Assembly (NCBI RefSeq): GCF_009834225.1
Contig: NZ_CP047176.1
Location: 1,922,001-1,986,000, forward strand
Direction: 5' to 3'
DNA: 64,000 bases
Origin: Rathayibacter sp. VKM Ac-2759
GTDB lineage: Bacteria; Actinomycetota; Actinomycetes; Actinomycetales; Microbacteriaceae
Part shown: positions 33,880 through 42,920 of the stretch, one piece after another
Layout of the letters: every line of letters begins with the position of its first letter
Position numbering within the stretch: position 1 is the first letter of the stretch
Program-made: the position numbers and the translations under genes
Notes under the pieces: model-generated
The model's input: the letters and a program-made list of their open reading frames with translations, nothing else
Told to the model about the DNA's origin: nothing
Database searches by the model: none

Positions 33880-34358
33880 TCACCGCCGTGGGCGCGGGAG
33901 GATCCCCAGGCAGAGCACGGTGAGCGCGAGCTGGAGCACCGAGGCCGCGAAGATCGCCGGCTGCAGGAGCGAGTACTCCTGGAGGACCAGGACCTGGACG
34001 AAGATCCAGATCAGCAGTCCGAAGCCCGCGACCGCGGCCGCGGCGAGGTACCAGACGCTGTTCCGCAGCTGGAGCACGACGGCCAGCGCCTGAGTGCCGC
34101 CGACGACGATCGCGAGGATGAGGCCGGGGCCGACGAAGGAGTCGAAGGGGCTCGTCTCGAGTGCGGACAGCGACAGGCCGAGACCGCCGGTCGCGATGAG
34201 CCCGATCCCCCTCCGATCGCCGCGAGGGCGAGCAGCGACTGCAGCACGACGAGCGATGTCCACGCTCCGTCGGCCGCCTCGCGCCACGCCGCCTTCCGGG
34301 TCGTGACCCGGTCCTCCCGCGCAGCTGCGGCCGTTCCGGTGGCGGTGCCTGATCTCAT
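33880..34358 (-). pseudogene. four-helix membrane protein gene with a frameshift
   Basis: The N-terminal part (MRSGTATGTAAAAREDRVTT, then WTSLVVLQSLLALAAIGG) and the C-terminal part (GIGLIATGGLGLSLS to LALTVLCLGILPRPRR) lie in different frames that join naturally at a run of five C (34207-34211, plus strand). Removing one base restores one protein of about 158 residues with four membrane helices (LVVLQSLLALAAIGG; FVGPGLILAIVVGGTQALAVV; VWYLAAAAVAGFGLLIWIFV; FAASVLQLALTVLCLGIL). It is either a real frameshift or a sequencing error at a homopolymer. The family is not recognised. It is divergent from the single-domain USP, across two weak DevR-type boxes. Confidence 0.7.
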
Positions 34359-34420
34359 GAGGAGGTCTCCTCTCCTGGTTCTCGTGCAGGGGATCCTCCC
34401 TCGCGCCGGAGCGTCGCGGC

Positions 34421-34434
34421 GGGGCCTTGGTCCT
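34421..34434. promoter_or_regulatory. weak DevR-type box
   Basis: GGGGC-CTTG-GTCCT, two mismatches to the core, in the divergent region between the frameshifted membrane gene and the USP gene. Confidence 0.3.
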
Positions 34435-34502
34435 CCGGGTCTCGGGCGCGGGATCGGTCGGAGGGGTCCCGCGAAGGTGCTGCCCGCGCCCTCGGCCCCC
34501 GT

Positions 34503-34516
34503 GTGACCTTCGGCCC
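34503..34516. promoter_or_regulatory. weak DevR-type box upstream of the single-domain USP
   Basis: GTGAC-CTTC-GGCCC, two mismatches to GGGAC-N4-GTCCC, with the same CTTC centre as the devS/USP box. It ends 34 bases before the USP start. Its GTG could be misread as a start codon for the USP. Confidence 0.35.
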
Positions 34517-34550
34517 CTCCCGGTGCGCTCCGGCGAGCGAGCGTCGTCGC

Positions 34551-35036
34551 ATGACACCTTCATCGTCACCCACCGCCTCGGGCACCGTCGTCCGTCCGTC
34601 GCACCCTCGCATCGTCGTGGGGGTGGACGGCTCCGAGCACTCCCGCGCCGCGCTCCGCTCCGCCGACCGCCTCGCGCACGCGTTCGACGCCTCCATCGAG
34701 GCCGTCGCGGTCTGGCACTACCCGGTCAGCTACACGCCGCTCCCCGTCACCTGGTCTCCTCGGGACGACGCGGAGTCGCTGGGCCGGGCCGCGCTCGACG
34801 ACGTCTTCGGGCCGACTCCGCCCGACTCGGTGACGCTGACGGTCCGGGAAGGAGCGACCGCCCGGGTGCTGATCGAGGAGGCCGCGGGCGCCGACTACCT
34901 CGTCGTCGGCAGCCGCGGTCACGGCGGCTTCGCCGGGCTGCTCCTCGGCTCCGTCAGCGCGCAGTGCGCCGAGCACGCCCCGTGCCCGGTCCTGGTGGTC
35001 CACGAGAGCGAGGCGGCCGCGCCGGCTCGGCACTGA
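34551..35036 (+). CDS. single-domain universal stress protein
   Basis: 161 residues with one UspA domain: RIVVGVDGSEHSRAALRSADRLA, a tryptophan-containing strand AVAVWHYPVSYTP, and the intact ATP loop VVGSRGHGGFAGLLLGSVSAQCAEHAPCPVLVV (matching G-x2-G-x9-GS). It is predicted to bind ATP, unlike several degenerate domains in the paralogues. The ATG at 34551 is preferred; an in-frame GTG at 34503 lies within a DevR-type box and lacks a ribosome site. It precedes the P-type ATPase gene in the same direction by about 155 bases. Confidence 0.9.
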   Translation: MTPSSSPTASGTVVRPSHPRIVVGVDGSEHSRAALRSADRLAHAFDASIEAVAVWHYPVSYTPLPVTWSPRDDAESLGRAALDDVFGPTPPDSVTLTVREGATARVLIEEAAGADYLVVGSRGHGGFAGLLLGSVSAQCAEHAPCPVLVVHESEAAAPARH

Positions 35037-35111
35037 CCTCCTGCGCGGCGGTCGGAGCAGCGCCCCGATGGCCGGTCGCGGGCACGGTCGTGAGCACCCG
35101 GGCTCGATGGG

Positions 35112-35125
35112 GGGACGTAGGACCC
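35112..35125. promoter_or_regulatory. DevR-type box upstream of the P-type ATPase
   Basis: GGGAC-GTAG-GACCC, one mismatch to the core, 66 bases before the ATPase start codon. Confidence 0.5.
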
Positions 35126-35191
35126 CCGCTCCTGCCGGACCGTCCGGTCGACTGGGAGCGCACCGCACCGCGGTGCCGGAGGGAGAGCAGG

Positions 35192-37153
35192 ATGACAGGC
35201 AGCCACGACACCCGGCTCCGCGCTGATCGGGTCGTCGACGGTGCTCCCGCCCGGCATCGCGTCTCCGAGCAGCCCGGCCGGACAGCCCTCCTGCGCCGGT
35301 CCCCGTGGTTGACGCTGGCCGTCAGCGCCCTCGCCGTCGCAGGACTCTGGTGGCTGGTCGTGCCCGACCCGGATCTGCGCGCGGCCGGCGGCGCCGCTCT
35401 CGCCGGCGCGACCGCGGCGGCCGTCGCCACCCGGTCCGTCGTGCGCATGATCGTCCGGCTCCGCGCCGGGGCGTTCGGCGTCGACCTGCTGGCGGTGCTC
35501 GCGATCGGAGCGACGCTCGCCGTGGGCGAGCACCTCGCGGCGCTGATCGTCGCGGTGATGCTGACGGGGGGCGAAGCGCTCGAGAGCGGCGCGGAGGCGC
35601 GGGCCCGGCGTGCGCTCGATGCGCTGCTGAACGGCGCTCCTCGGCTCGCCCACCGGCTCGGCGGGGCGGGGGTCTACGAGGACGTGCGGGCGGAGGAGAT
35701 CGCCGTCCGAGACATCGTGCTCGTCCGTCCGGGCGAGCTGGTTCCGGTCGACGCGACCCTCCTCGGCCCGGCCGCCGCCTTCGACGAGTCGTCGCTGACC
35801 GGCGAGAGCCTGCCGGTCGAGCACCTGCCGGGCGATCCGCTGCTGAGCGGGTCGGTGAACGGCACCGTCGCCGTCACGGCGACCGCGACAGCGGCGGCCG
35901 CGGCGAGCCAGTACCAGGTGATCGTCGCTCTCGTGTCGGAGGCGCAGCGAGCGCAGGCTCCCGTCGTGCGGCTCGCGGACCGCTTCGCCCTCCCCTTCAC
36001 CGTCGTCTCCGTCGCGATAGCGGCCACCGCCTGGGCGATGTCGGGAGAGGCGGTCCGCTTCGCCGAGGTCCTCGTGCTGGCGACGCCCTGCCCGCTGCTG
36101 ATCGCGGCTCCGGTCGCCTACATCGGCGGTCTCGGGCGCGCCGCCCGCCGCGGTGTCATCGTCAAGGGAGGCGCGGTGCTCGAGACGCTGTCCCGCGCCC
36201 GGACGGTCGTCTTCGACAAGACCGGGACGCTCAGCGCGGGCCGGCCGGCGGTGGAGCGCGTCGAGCCGCGACCCGGCGTCGATGCCGACGAGCTGCTGGC
36301 GGTGGCCGCCGCGGCGGAGCAGTACTCGACCCACGCCTACGCGCAGAGCATCCTCGAGCGCGCCCGTGCCGCCCGGCTCCCGGTCCCGGCCGCGACCGGA
36401 GCCTCGGAGTCCGGCTCCGACGGTGTGGGCGCCCTCGTCGACGGCGCCACCGTCTTCGTCGGCAAGCCCGGCATCGCGGAACGCACCAGCACCGGCTACC
36501 GGCCGGCGACCCTGCGCGCCGGTGAGAGCTCGATCGCCGTGACCCGCGACGGTCGCTTCGCAGGCTCCATCGTCGTCACCGATCCGGTCAGGACCGAGGC
36601 GGCGAGCACGATCGCGCGGCTGCGGCGAGCCGGCGTCGAGCGGATCCTCCTGCTCAGCGGAGACGCCGAGCGCACGGTCGCACGGGTCGCCGCCGAGCTC
36701 GCCGTCGACGACTTCCGCAGCGGTTGCCGCCCGGCGGAGAAGGTCGCGGCGCTGCACGACGTGCGCGAGCGGCCCGCGATCATGGTGGGCGACGGCGTGA
36801 ACGACGCACCCGCCCTCGCCGCCGCGGACGTGGGCGTCGCGATGGGCGCACGCGGTTCGACCGCCGCAGGCGAGGCCGCCGATGTCGTCGTCCTGATCGA
36901 CGATCTGTCCCGGGTCGCCGACGCGGTCGAGATCGGCCGGCGGACCACCCGCATCGCCCTCCAGAGCATCGCCGTCGGCATCGGGCTCAGCACGGCGCTG
37001 ATGCTGATCGCGACGACGGGGGTCGTCCCCGCTGTCGCGGGCGCGCTGCTGCAGGAGGCCGTCGACGTCGCCACGATCCTCGGCGCTCTCCGCGCCTCCG
37101 CCGCTCCCCTCTCGTGGCGACCCACTCTCCGAGCACGAAGGACGGCGTCATGA
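35192..37153 (+). CDS. P1B-like heavy-metal P-type ATPase with TPC motif, no metal-binding domain
   Basis: 653 residues. It has the P-type signatures FDESSLTGESLPVEH (actuator), FDKTGTLSAG (phosphorylated Asp) and MVGDGVNDAPALAAADVG. The transport-site motif in the helix before the P-domain is ATPCPLLIAAP, TPC rather than the CPC of Cu/Zn pumps; TPC or SPC occurs in other P1B subgroups linked to Ni, Co or Fe. The P1B HP locus is changed (STHAYA). There is no N-terminal HMA domain or Cys/His-rich tail. The ion cannot be assigned. GGGAGAG precedes the ATG. It is coupled to the DUF1003 gene. Confidence 0.88.
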   Translation: MTGSHDTRLRADRVVDGAPARHRVSEQPGRTALLRRSPWLTLAVSALAVAGLWWLVVPDPDLRAAGGAALAGATAAAVATRSVVRMIVRLRAGAFGVDLLAVLAIGATLAVGEHLAALIVAVMLTGGEALESGAEARARRALDALLNGAPRLAHRLGGAGVYEDVRAEEIAVRDIVLVRPGELVPVDATLLGPAAAFDESSLTGESLPVEHLPGDPLLSGSVNGTVAVTATATAAAAASQYQVIVALVSEAQRAQAPVVRLADRFALPFTVVSVAIAATAWAMSGEAVRFAEVLVLATPCPLLIAAPVAYIGGLGRAARRGVIVKGGAVLETLSRARTVVFDKTGTLSAGRPAVERVEPRPGVDADELLAVAAAAEQYSTHAYAQSILERARAARLPVPAATGASESGSDGVGALVDGATVFVGKPGIAERTSTGYRPATLRAGESSIAVTRDGRFAGSIVVTDPVRTEAASTIARLRRAGVERILLLSGDAERTVARVAAELAVDDFRSGCRPAEKVAALHDVRERPAIMVGDGVNDAPALAAADVGVAMGARGSTAAGEAADVVVLIDDLSRVADAVEIGRRTTRIALQSIAVGIGLSTALMLIATTGVVPAVAGALLQEAVDVATILGALRASAAPLSWRPTLRARRTAS

Positions 37154-37644
37154 CGACCGACATCCCCCACCGCAGCGCACGACCCACTCCGGCGGCGACC
37201 TGGCACGAGCGGCTCGGAGCCTCGCTGTCGCCCGGCGAGCGCGCCGCGGATCTGCTGCGGAACGGCATGGGCAGCTGGCGCTTCGTCGGCGCCTTCGTGC
37301 TCTTCATGCTCCTCTGGGCGCTCGCCAACACCTTCTGGGTGGGCTGGGACGACTACCCGTTCATCCTGCTGAACCTCTTCCTCAGCATGCTCGCCGGCCT
37401 CCAGGGCGCGATCCTGCTGATCGCCGCGAAGCGCCAGGACGCCATCTCCGCGGCCCTCGCCCAGCACGACTTCGACACGAACCTCGCCGCGAAGACCGAC
37501 ATCGAGGTCCTCCTCGAGATCAACCGGCGGCAGCTGCTGCTCCTCGCCGAGCTCCAGGAGGCGCTCGCGCTCCTGGGCGATCCCGCGGCGGGGATCCCGG
37601 GGTCGCGCGGCGCGGTCCTGCAGGCCGAGGCGGTGCGGACATGA
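37150..37644 (+). CDS. DUF1003 family membrane protein
   Basis: 164 residues with the DUF1003 pattern: ADLLRNGMGSWRFVGAFVLFMLLWALANTF, then YPFILLNLFLSMLAGLQGAILLIAAKRQD and a C-terminal amphipathic coiled coil (VLLEINRRQLLLLAELQEAL). It has two membrane helices with a cytoplasmic tail. The function is unknown; members occur near metal transporters and stress genes. It overlaps the ATPase stop by four bases, so the two are co-translated. The region between its stop and the ABC gene stays open in the same frame for 50 codons without a start, possibly the remnant of a longer protein. Confidence 0.87.
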   Translation: MTTDIPHRSARPTPAATWHERLGASLSPGERAADLLRNGMGSWRFVGAFVLFMLLWALANTFWVGWDDYPFILLNLFLSMLAGLQGAILLIAAKRQDAISAALAQHDFDTNLAAKTDIEVLLEINRRQLLLLAELQEALALLGDPAAGIPGSRGAVLQAEAVRT

Positions 37645-37797
37645 CCACAGGCCCCGAAGGCCGTCGCGGACGCCGCAGCGCAGGCGCGCCGAGCCGCTCC
37701 GGAGATCGCCGTCACCGCGGTGCTCGACTCCGTGGTGCGGGCGGCCCGACTCCGCGAGGTGCCGGCAGTGCCCGGCCCGCGGAGTAGCTCCACGGTC

Positions 37798-38682
37798 GTG
37801 GACGCCGTCACGATCCGGGGACTCCGGAAGTCCTACGGCAGGGTCGTCGCGCTGGACGGGCTCGACCTGAGCGTCGCGGCCGGCGAGATCCACGGCTTCC
37901 TGGGGCCGAACGGCGCCGGCAAGTCGACCACGATCCGCATCCTCCTCGGTCTCGCGCGTGCGACCGGAGGCGTGGCGACGGTGCTCGGCGGCGACCCGTG
38001 GCGGCAGGCGGTCGCGCTGCACCGGCGCATCGCCTCCGTGCCCGGCGATGTCAGCGTCTGGCCCAACCTGTCGGGCGGCGAGGCGATCGACCTGCTCGCC
38101 CGGCTGCGCGGCGCCGGCGCGCTCGGCGACTCCTACCGGCGCGAGCGCGCCCGCCTGCTCGAGGCGTTCGACCTCGACCCGCGGAAGAAGGGCCGCGCCT
38201 ACTCGAAGGGGAACCGGCAGAAGGTGGCGCTCGTCGCCGCTCTCGCCGTGCCCGCCGAGCTCTACCTGCTCGACGAGCCGACCAGCGGGCTCGATCCCCT
38301 GATGGAGCTCGTGTTCCAGCGGGAGCTGCGGCGGGTGCGCGAGAGCGGAGCGACGGTCCTGCTCTCGAGCCACCTCCTGTCGGAGGTCGAGCAGCTCTGC
38401 GACCGGGTCAGCATCGTCCGCGCGGGCCGGGTCGTCGAGTCGGGGACGCTCGCGGACCTGCGGCATCTCACGCGCACCGAGGTGTCGTTCGCCGGCAGCG
38501 TCGTGCCCGAGCTGGCGGGCGTGCACGACGCCGCGGTGGTCGACGGGCGGGTGCGGTTCACGGTCGACAGCGACGCGGTGGCCGGCCTGCTGCCGGTGCT
38601 CGGGCGGTGGGGGGTCGAGGGGCTGCGGGTGCAGCCTCCGTCGCTCGAGGAGCTGTTCCTGCGGAACTACGGCGCCCCGTGA
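37798..38682 (+). CDS. ABC transporter ATP-binding protein (ABC-2 exporter type)
   Basis: 294 residues from the GTG at 37798; a GTG at 37720 would add 26 residues. Walker A is [15 protein letters not shown], the signature loop is [15 protein letters not shown] (SKGNRQ in place of LSGGQ), Walker B is [13 protein letters not shown] and the H-loop is SSHLLSEVE. This is the DrrA-like subclass that drives drug, antibiotic or polyketide export. It overlaps the permease start (GTGA). Its place 4 kb downstream of the polyketide operon, on the same strand, makes it a plausible exporter of that product, but no shared promoter proves it. Confidence 0.9.
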   Translation: MDAVTIRGLRKSYGRVVALDGLDLSVAAGEIHGFLGPNGAGKSTTIRILLGLARATGGVATVLGGDPWRQAVALHRRIASVPGDVSVWPNLSGGEAIDLLARLRGAGALGDSYRRERARLLEAFDLDPRKKGRAYSKGNRQKVALVAALAVPAELYLLDEPTSGLDPLMELVFQRELRRVRESGATVLLSSHLLSEVEQLCDRVSIVRAGRVVESGTLADLRHLTRTEVSFAGSVVPELAGVHDAAVVDGRVRFTVDSDAVAGLLPVLGRWGVEGLRVQPPSLEELFLRNYGAP

Positions 38683-40301
38683 GCGCCGTCGCGGCGCTGC
38701 TGCGCCTGCGCCTGCGCCGCGACGCGGTGCAGCTCGCCGTCTGGATCCTCGGCACGGCCTCCCTCGCCGGGGCCGCCCACGCCGGCGTCACCGCCTCCTA
38801 CGGAACGCAGGCCGACCGGTCCGCGCTGCTCGCGACCGCCGCCGCGAACCCCGTGATCCTGCTCTTCCGGGGGCTGCCCTCCGGTCCGGGTGAGGGTGCG
38901 TTCCTCGCGTTCCTGATCGTGCCGTTCCTCGCGATGACCGCCGCCTTCATGAGCAGCTTCCTCGCCGTCCGGCACACCCGGGCGGAGGAGGAGACCGGTC
39001 GCGCGGATCTCGTCGGCGCCACGTCCGCCGGCCGCTCGGCACCGCTGGCCGCGACGATCGTGCACGCGGTGCTCGCGAACGCGGTGCTGGCCCTGCTGTG
39101 CACCGCGGTGCTGCTGCCGACCGGGCTCGGAGCGCGCGGCGCGGTGACCACGGGGCTCGGCGCGGGGGCTTCGGGTCTGGTCTTCTTCGGCCTCACCCTC
39201 CTCGCTGCGCAGCTCGTGCGCGGCTCGCGTGCGGCGAACGCGGCGGGTGTGTGGATCATCCTCGGCACCTTCGTCCTGTGCGGTGTCGGCAACGCGGTCG
39301 GGACGCCGAGCGCCGATGCGCTGCGGATCGAGAGCGCGTGGCCGGCGTGGCTCTCGCCGTTCGGCTGGGTCGAGAACACGAGGCCGTACGACGTCGACGA
39401 CCTGCGCCCGCTGCTGCTCTGCGCGGTGGTCGCGATCGCCGCGACGGGAGGAGCGTTCGCGCTGCACGCGAGCCGCGACTCCGGTGCGGGGCTGCTGCCC
39501 GAGCGGCGGGGTCGAGCGTCCGCGGGTGCCCTGCTGGGCGGCCCGCTCGGGCTCGCCTGGCGGCTCGGCCGCGGCGCCGTGCTCGGCTGGGCGGTCGGCG
39601 GGGTGCTGACGGGGCTGCTGGCCACGCGCCTCGCGGCGGTGCTCGGCGAGGTCAGCGCGCAGATCCCCTCCGTGCAGGAGCTGACCCGCGCCCTCGCGGA
39701 GAACGGCTCGCTCGAGCAGGGCGCGGTCGTGATCTTCTTCACCCTGCTCGGCGTTCTCGCGTCGTGCTGCGCGGTGCAGACGGTCTGCCGCGCGCGTCAG
39801 GAGGAGGCCCGCGGCACGGCCGAGCCGGTGCTCTCGGGTGCGGTGGGGCGGCTCCGCTGGCTCGCGTCGTTCGCGGGGGTGGCGTCGGCCGGCGTCGTGC
39901 TCACCATGTCGGGCGGAGTCGTGGGAGCCGCACTCGGACTCGCCTCCCTCCCGGATCCCGACTGGTCGCTGATGGCGACCGTGCTGGTCACCGGCGCCGG
40001 TCAGGCCGTCGCCGCGGCGGTCCTCCTCGTGGCGACGGCCCTGCTGGTCGTCGCGGTGCCGAGACTCACGATCCCGGGCGGCTGGACGCTCGTCGCGCTC
40101 GCGACGGTGCTCGGCCTCTTCGGTCCGCTGTTCGCCGCGCCGCAGTGGCTGGTCGACGTCTCGCCGATCGCGGTGGCGCCGACCCTCGCGGGAGACAGCG
40201 TGGAGGCGCGCGGGCTGGTGTGGCTGGTCGTCGCCGTCGCCGCCGGCGCGACCGCAGTGGTGCTCCTCCTGCGGCGGAGGGAACTGACCCCGGACGAGTG
40301 A
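38679..40301 (+). CDS. ABC-2 type transporter permease (polyketide/antibiotic exporter family)
   Basis: 540 residues with about 12 hydrophobic segments in two halves. Each half has an N-terminal amphipathic stretch and a signature near [18 protein letters not shown] and [18 protein letters not shown]. The duplicated form (two ABC-2 domains in one chain) is typical of actinobacterial 'exporter of polyketide antibiotics' proteins. It is coupled to the ATP-binding gene and followed by a strong hairpin terminator. Confidence 0.9.
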   Translation: MSAVAALLRLRLRRDAVQLAVWILGTASLAGAAHAGVTASYGTQADRSALLATAAANPVILLFRGLPSGPGEGAFLAFLIVPFLAMTAAFMSSFLAVRHTRAEEETGRADLVGATSAGRSAPLAATIVHAVLANAVLALLCTAVLLPTGLGARGAVTTGLGAGASGLVFFGLTLLAAQLVRGSRAANAAGVWIILGTFVLCGVGNAVGTPSADALRIESAWPAWLSPFGWVENTRPYDVDDLRPLLLCAVVAIAATGGAFALHASRDSGAGLLPERRGRASAGALLGGPLGLAWRLGRGAVLGWAVGGVLTGLLATRLAAVLGEVSAQIPSVQELTRALAENGSLEQGAVVIFFTLLGVLASCCAVQTVCRARQEEARGTAEPVLSGAVGRLRWLASFAGVASAGVVLTMSGGVVGAALGLASLPDPDWSLMATVLVTGAGQAVAAAVLLVATALLVVAVPRLTIPGGWTLVALATVLGLFGPLFAAPQWLVDVSPIAVAPTLAGDSVEARGLVWLVVAVAAGATAVVLLLRRRELTPDE

Positions 40302-40342
40302 CCCCGGAGTTCGGATCGCCGGCGTCGTCGGCAGCGCGGGGA

Positions 40343-40378
40343 AGAGCCCTGCACCCGTCGAGCGGGGTGCAGGGCTCT
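40343..40378. terminator. strong bidirectional hairpin terminator
   Basis: A perfect 14-base stem AGAGCCCTGCACCC / GGGTGCAGGGCTCT with an eight-base loop, between the plus-strand ABC permease gene and the minus-strand effector-binding gene. It is the strongest hairpin in the window. Confidence 0.8.
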
Positions 40379-40407
40379 CGCTGATCGCCTCGGGCGGGTC
40401 CGGTCGA

Positions 40408-40974
40408 TCAGCCGCTGGTGCGACCTCCCCCCTCGCGGTCGGCCGCTTCTCCCGCGACAGCCGGTCCGGGCGTCGTCGCGGTCGAGATGCGGGTGCACCA
40501 GGTCAGGGAGTCCGGGTTGTCGGCCGGTCCGATCAGGTACTCCTCCCAGGTCGTCTCCGAGCTCTGGAGTCCGTGGGAGTGTGCCCACGACTCGAGCCGG
40601 TCGTAACTCCGGGCGAGAGTGGCGTAGTCGCCGTAGTGCTTCGTCGTCACGGCGGTGCAGGCGGGGAGGACGTCGGCGAGGAGGTCTCCCCTGCCTCCGG
40701 CCGCCGCGCGCGCGTCGGCGAGGGTCGTCGCAGGCAGCGCGGCGGTCACGTCGACGATCCCCTCGGAGTCGGGGCCGCCGTGGTAGATCGCGGTCGGTTC
40801 GCCTGCGACGGCGTCCTCCTCGAGGGCCTCGTGCAGCCGCGCGAAGCCGATCGCGAGGAAGTCGCTGAGGTGCGCGAGGGGAACCCTCCGCCGCTCCCCC
40901 AGGTAGGGGAAGCCGGAGAAGGCGGCGCGGCGGACGTCGCCGCGGGTCCAGCGGGCGTTCGCCAGCGTCGTCAT
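40408..40974 (-). CDS. GyrI-like / effector-binding domain protein
   Basis: 188 residues. The C-terminal 140 residues resemble the GyrI-like AraC effector-binding fold: an LEEDAVAGEPTAIYHG segment, VDVTAALPA, YATLARSYDRLESWAHSHGL and TTWEEYLIGPADNPDSLTWCTRI. Such domains bind small hydrophobic or cationic molecules. The N-terminal 45 residues (RWTRGDVRRAAFSGFPYLGERRRVP) have no recognisable HTH, so it is a stand-alone ligand-binding protein and not a full regulator. It overlaps the stop of the upstream minus-strand gene by four bases. Confidence 0.7.
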   Translation of the reverse strand: MTTLANARWTRGDVRRAAFSGFPYLGERRRVPLAHLSDFLAIGFARLHEALEEDAVAGEPTAIYHGGPDSEGIVDVTAALPATTLADARAAAGGRGDLLADVLPACTAVTTKHYGDYATLARSYDRLESWAHSHGLQSSETTWEEYLIGPADNPDSLTWCTRISTATTPGPAVAGEAADREGGGRTSG

Positions 40975-41546
40975 CGGCTCGCTCCGATCGGGGCGGCCGC
41001 GACGACCTCGATCGGCACGGTGTAGGTGGTGCACCGGCTGTACGCGTCGATCAGAGCCGGATCGCCGACCGCTCGACGGCCGTCCACCGACAGCACCCGT
41101 CCGACGACGGCGAGCGTGTCGTCGGTGACCACGGCGACGGCGCACGACTCGGCGGGAAGCCGCCAGAGGTCGTCGTTCTCCTCGAGCCACCGCACACCCC
41201 GGGATCCGGCGTCCTGCTCGATCCCGTTGCACAGCTCCCGCACCGCGGGCGCCACAGGCTCGGTGAGCAGGATCGCGACGGTATTGCCGGCACTCCTCGC
41301 GGCAGCGACATGGGCGAGGACGGTCTCGCGCGCCGGGTCCGGTCCGAAGGCGAGGACGACGGTTCCGATGGGAGCGAGGACGTCGACGCACGCGCCTCCT
41401 GCGCCGTACTCGATCCGCCCGTGCGCGCTTCTCGCGAACGATCTCATCGCCGCGAGGTAGTCGGCCGTCGCGGCCGTCCGGCCTCGTGCGTGTGCTGTCC
41501 GCTCCCCCGAGACGGCGGGGAGAGGAGCCGTGTGCTGCAGCAGCAT
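40971..41546 (-). CDS. short protein with aldehyde-dehydrogenase-like segment, function unknown
   Basis: 191 residues. The stretch LAPIGTVVLAFGPDPARETV to AARSAGNTVAILLTEPVAPAV follows the pattern of an ALDH NAD-binding segment (PxGxVxxIxPWNxP...ALAAGNxVxxKPSE), but the PWN residues and catalytic Cys are absent and the protein is less than half the usual length. It may be a degenerate or reduced ALDH fold with a new role. It is the middle gene of a three-gene minus-strand set, overlapping the effector-binding gene and starting two bases before the end of the small upstream gene. Confidence 0.55.
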   Translation of the reverse strand: MLLQHTAPLPAVSGERTAHARGRTAATADYLAAMRSFARSAHGRIEYGAGGACVDVLAPIGTVVLAFGPDPARETVLAHVAAARSAGNTVAILLTEPVAPAVRELCNGIEQDAGSRGVRWLEENDDLWRLPAESCAVAVVTDDTLAVVGRVLSVDGRRAVGDPALIDAYSRCTTYTVPIEVVAAAPIGASR

Positions 41547-41548
41547 GG

Positions 41549-41665
41549 TCAGCGCAGACGGTTCGTGGGGTCGTCGTCGACCCGCGGATGCCGGGCGAGC
41601 TCCTGCTCGACGCAGTCGCGGACGGCACTGTCCGTGCGGCGCTCTGCCGTGATCGTCATGATCAT
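41549..41665 (-). CDS. 38-residue small protein, BON-like fragment
   Basis: A short frame beginning MIMTITAERRTDSAVRDCVE and ending HPRVDDDPTNRLR. The piece SAVRDCVEQELARHPRVD resembles the first helix of a BON domain, but the rest of the domain is missing. AGAAAGG lies just upstream of the double ATG, the best ribosome site in this stretch, and a DevR-type box lies 76 bases further up. It may be a real leader-like small protein of the three-gene set or the remnant of a BON gene. Confidence 0.45.
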   Translation of the reverse strand: MIMTITAERRTDSAVRDCVEQELARHPRVDDDPTNRLR

Positions 41666-41740
41666 GACCTTTCTTCTGTTCGGGGTCCGACGCCCTGTGG
41701 CGCCGGACTCGAGTGTCCGTCCTGCTCGGGCGGCCCAGGT

Positions 41741-41754
41741 GGGTCCAAGGTCCC
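41741..41754. promoter_or_regulatory. DevR-type box upstream of the small-protein set
   Basis: GGGTC-CAAG-GTCCC, one mismatch to the core, located between cydB and the three-gene minus-strand set and 76 bases before the first start codon. Confidence 0.5.
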
Positions 41755-41860
41755 CTCGGCCGGAGCGCGGCCGGCGGGGCGTGCGAGCCGCGGGCAGAGT
41801 CGACGGGAGCCCGCCGCGATCACCCGGCACTGCGGACGCCGTGCCGGCCGTGCGCACCCG

Positions 41861-42910
<1,050 letters not shown>

Positions 42911-42920
42911 GGGCGGCCCT

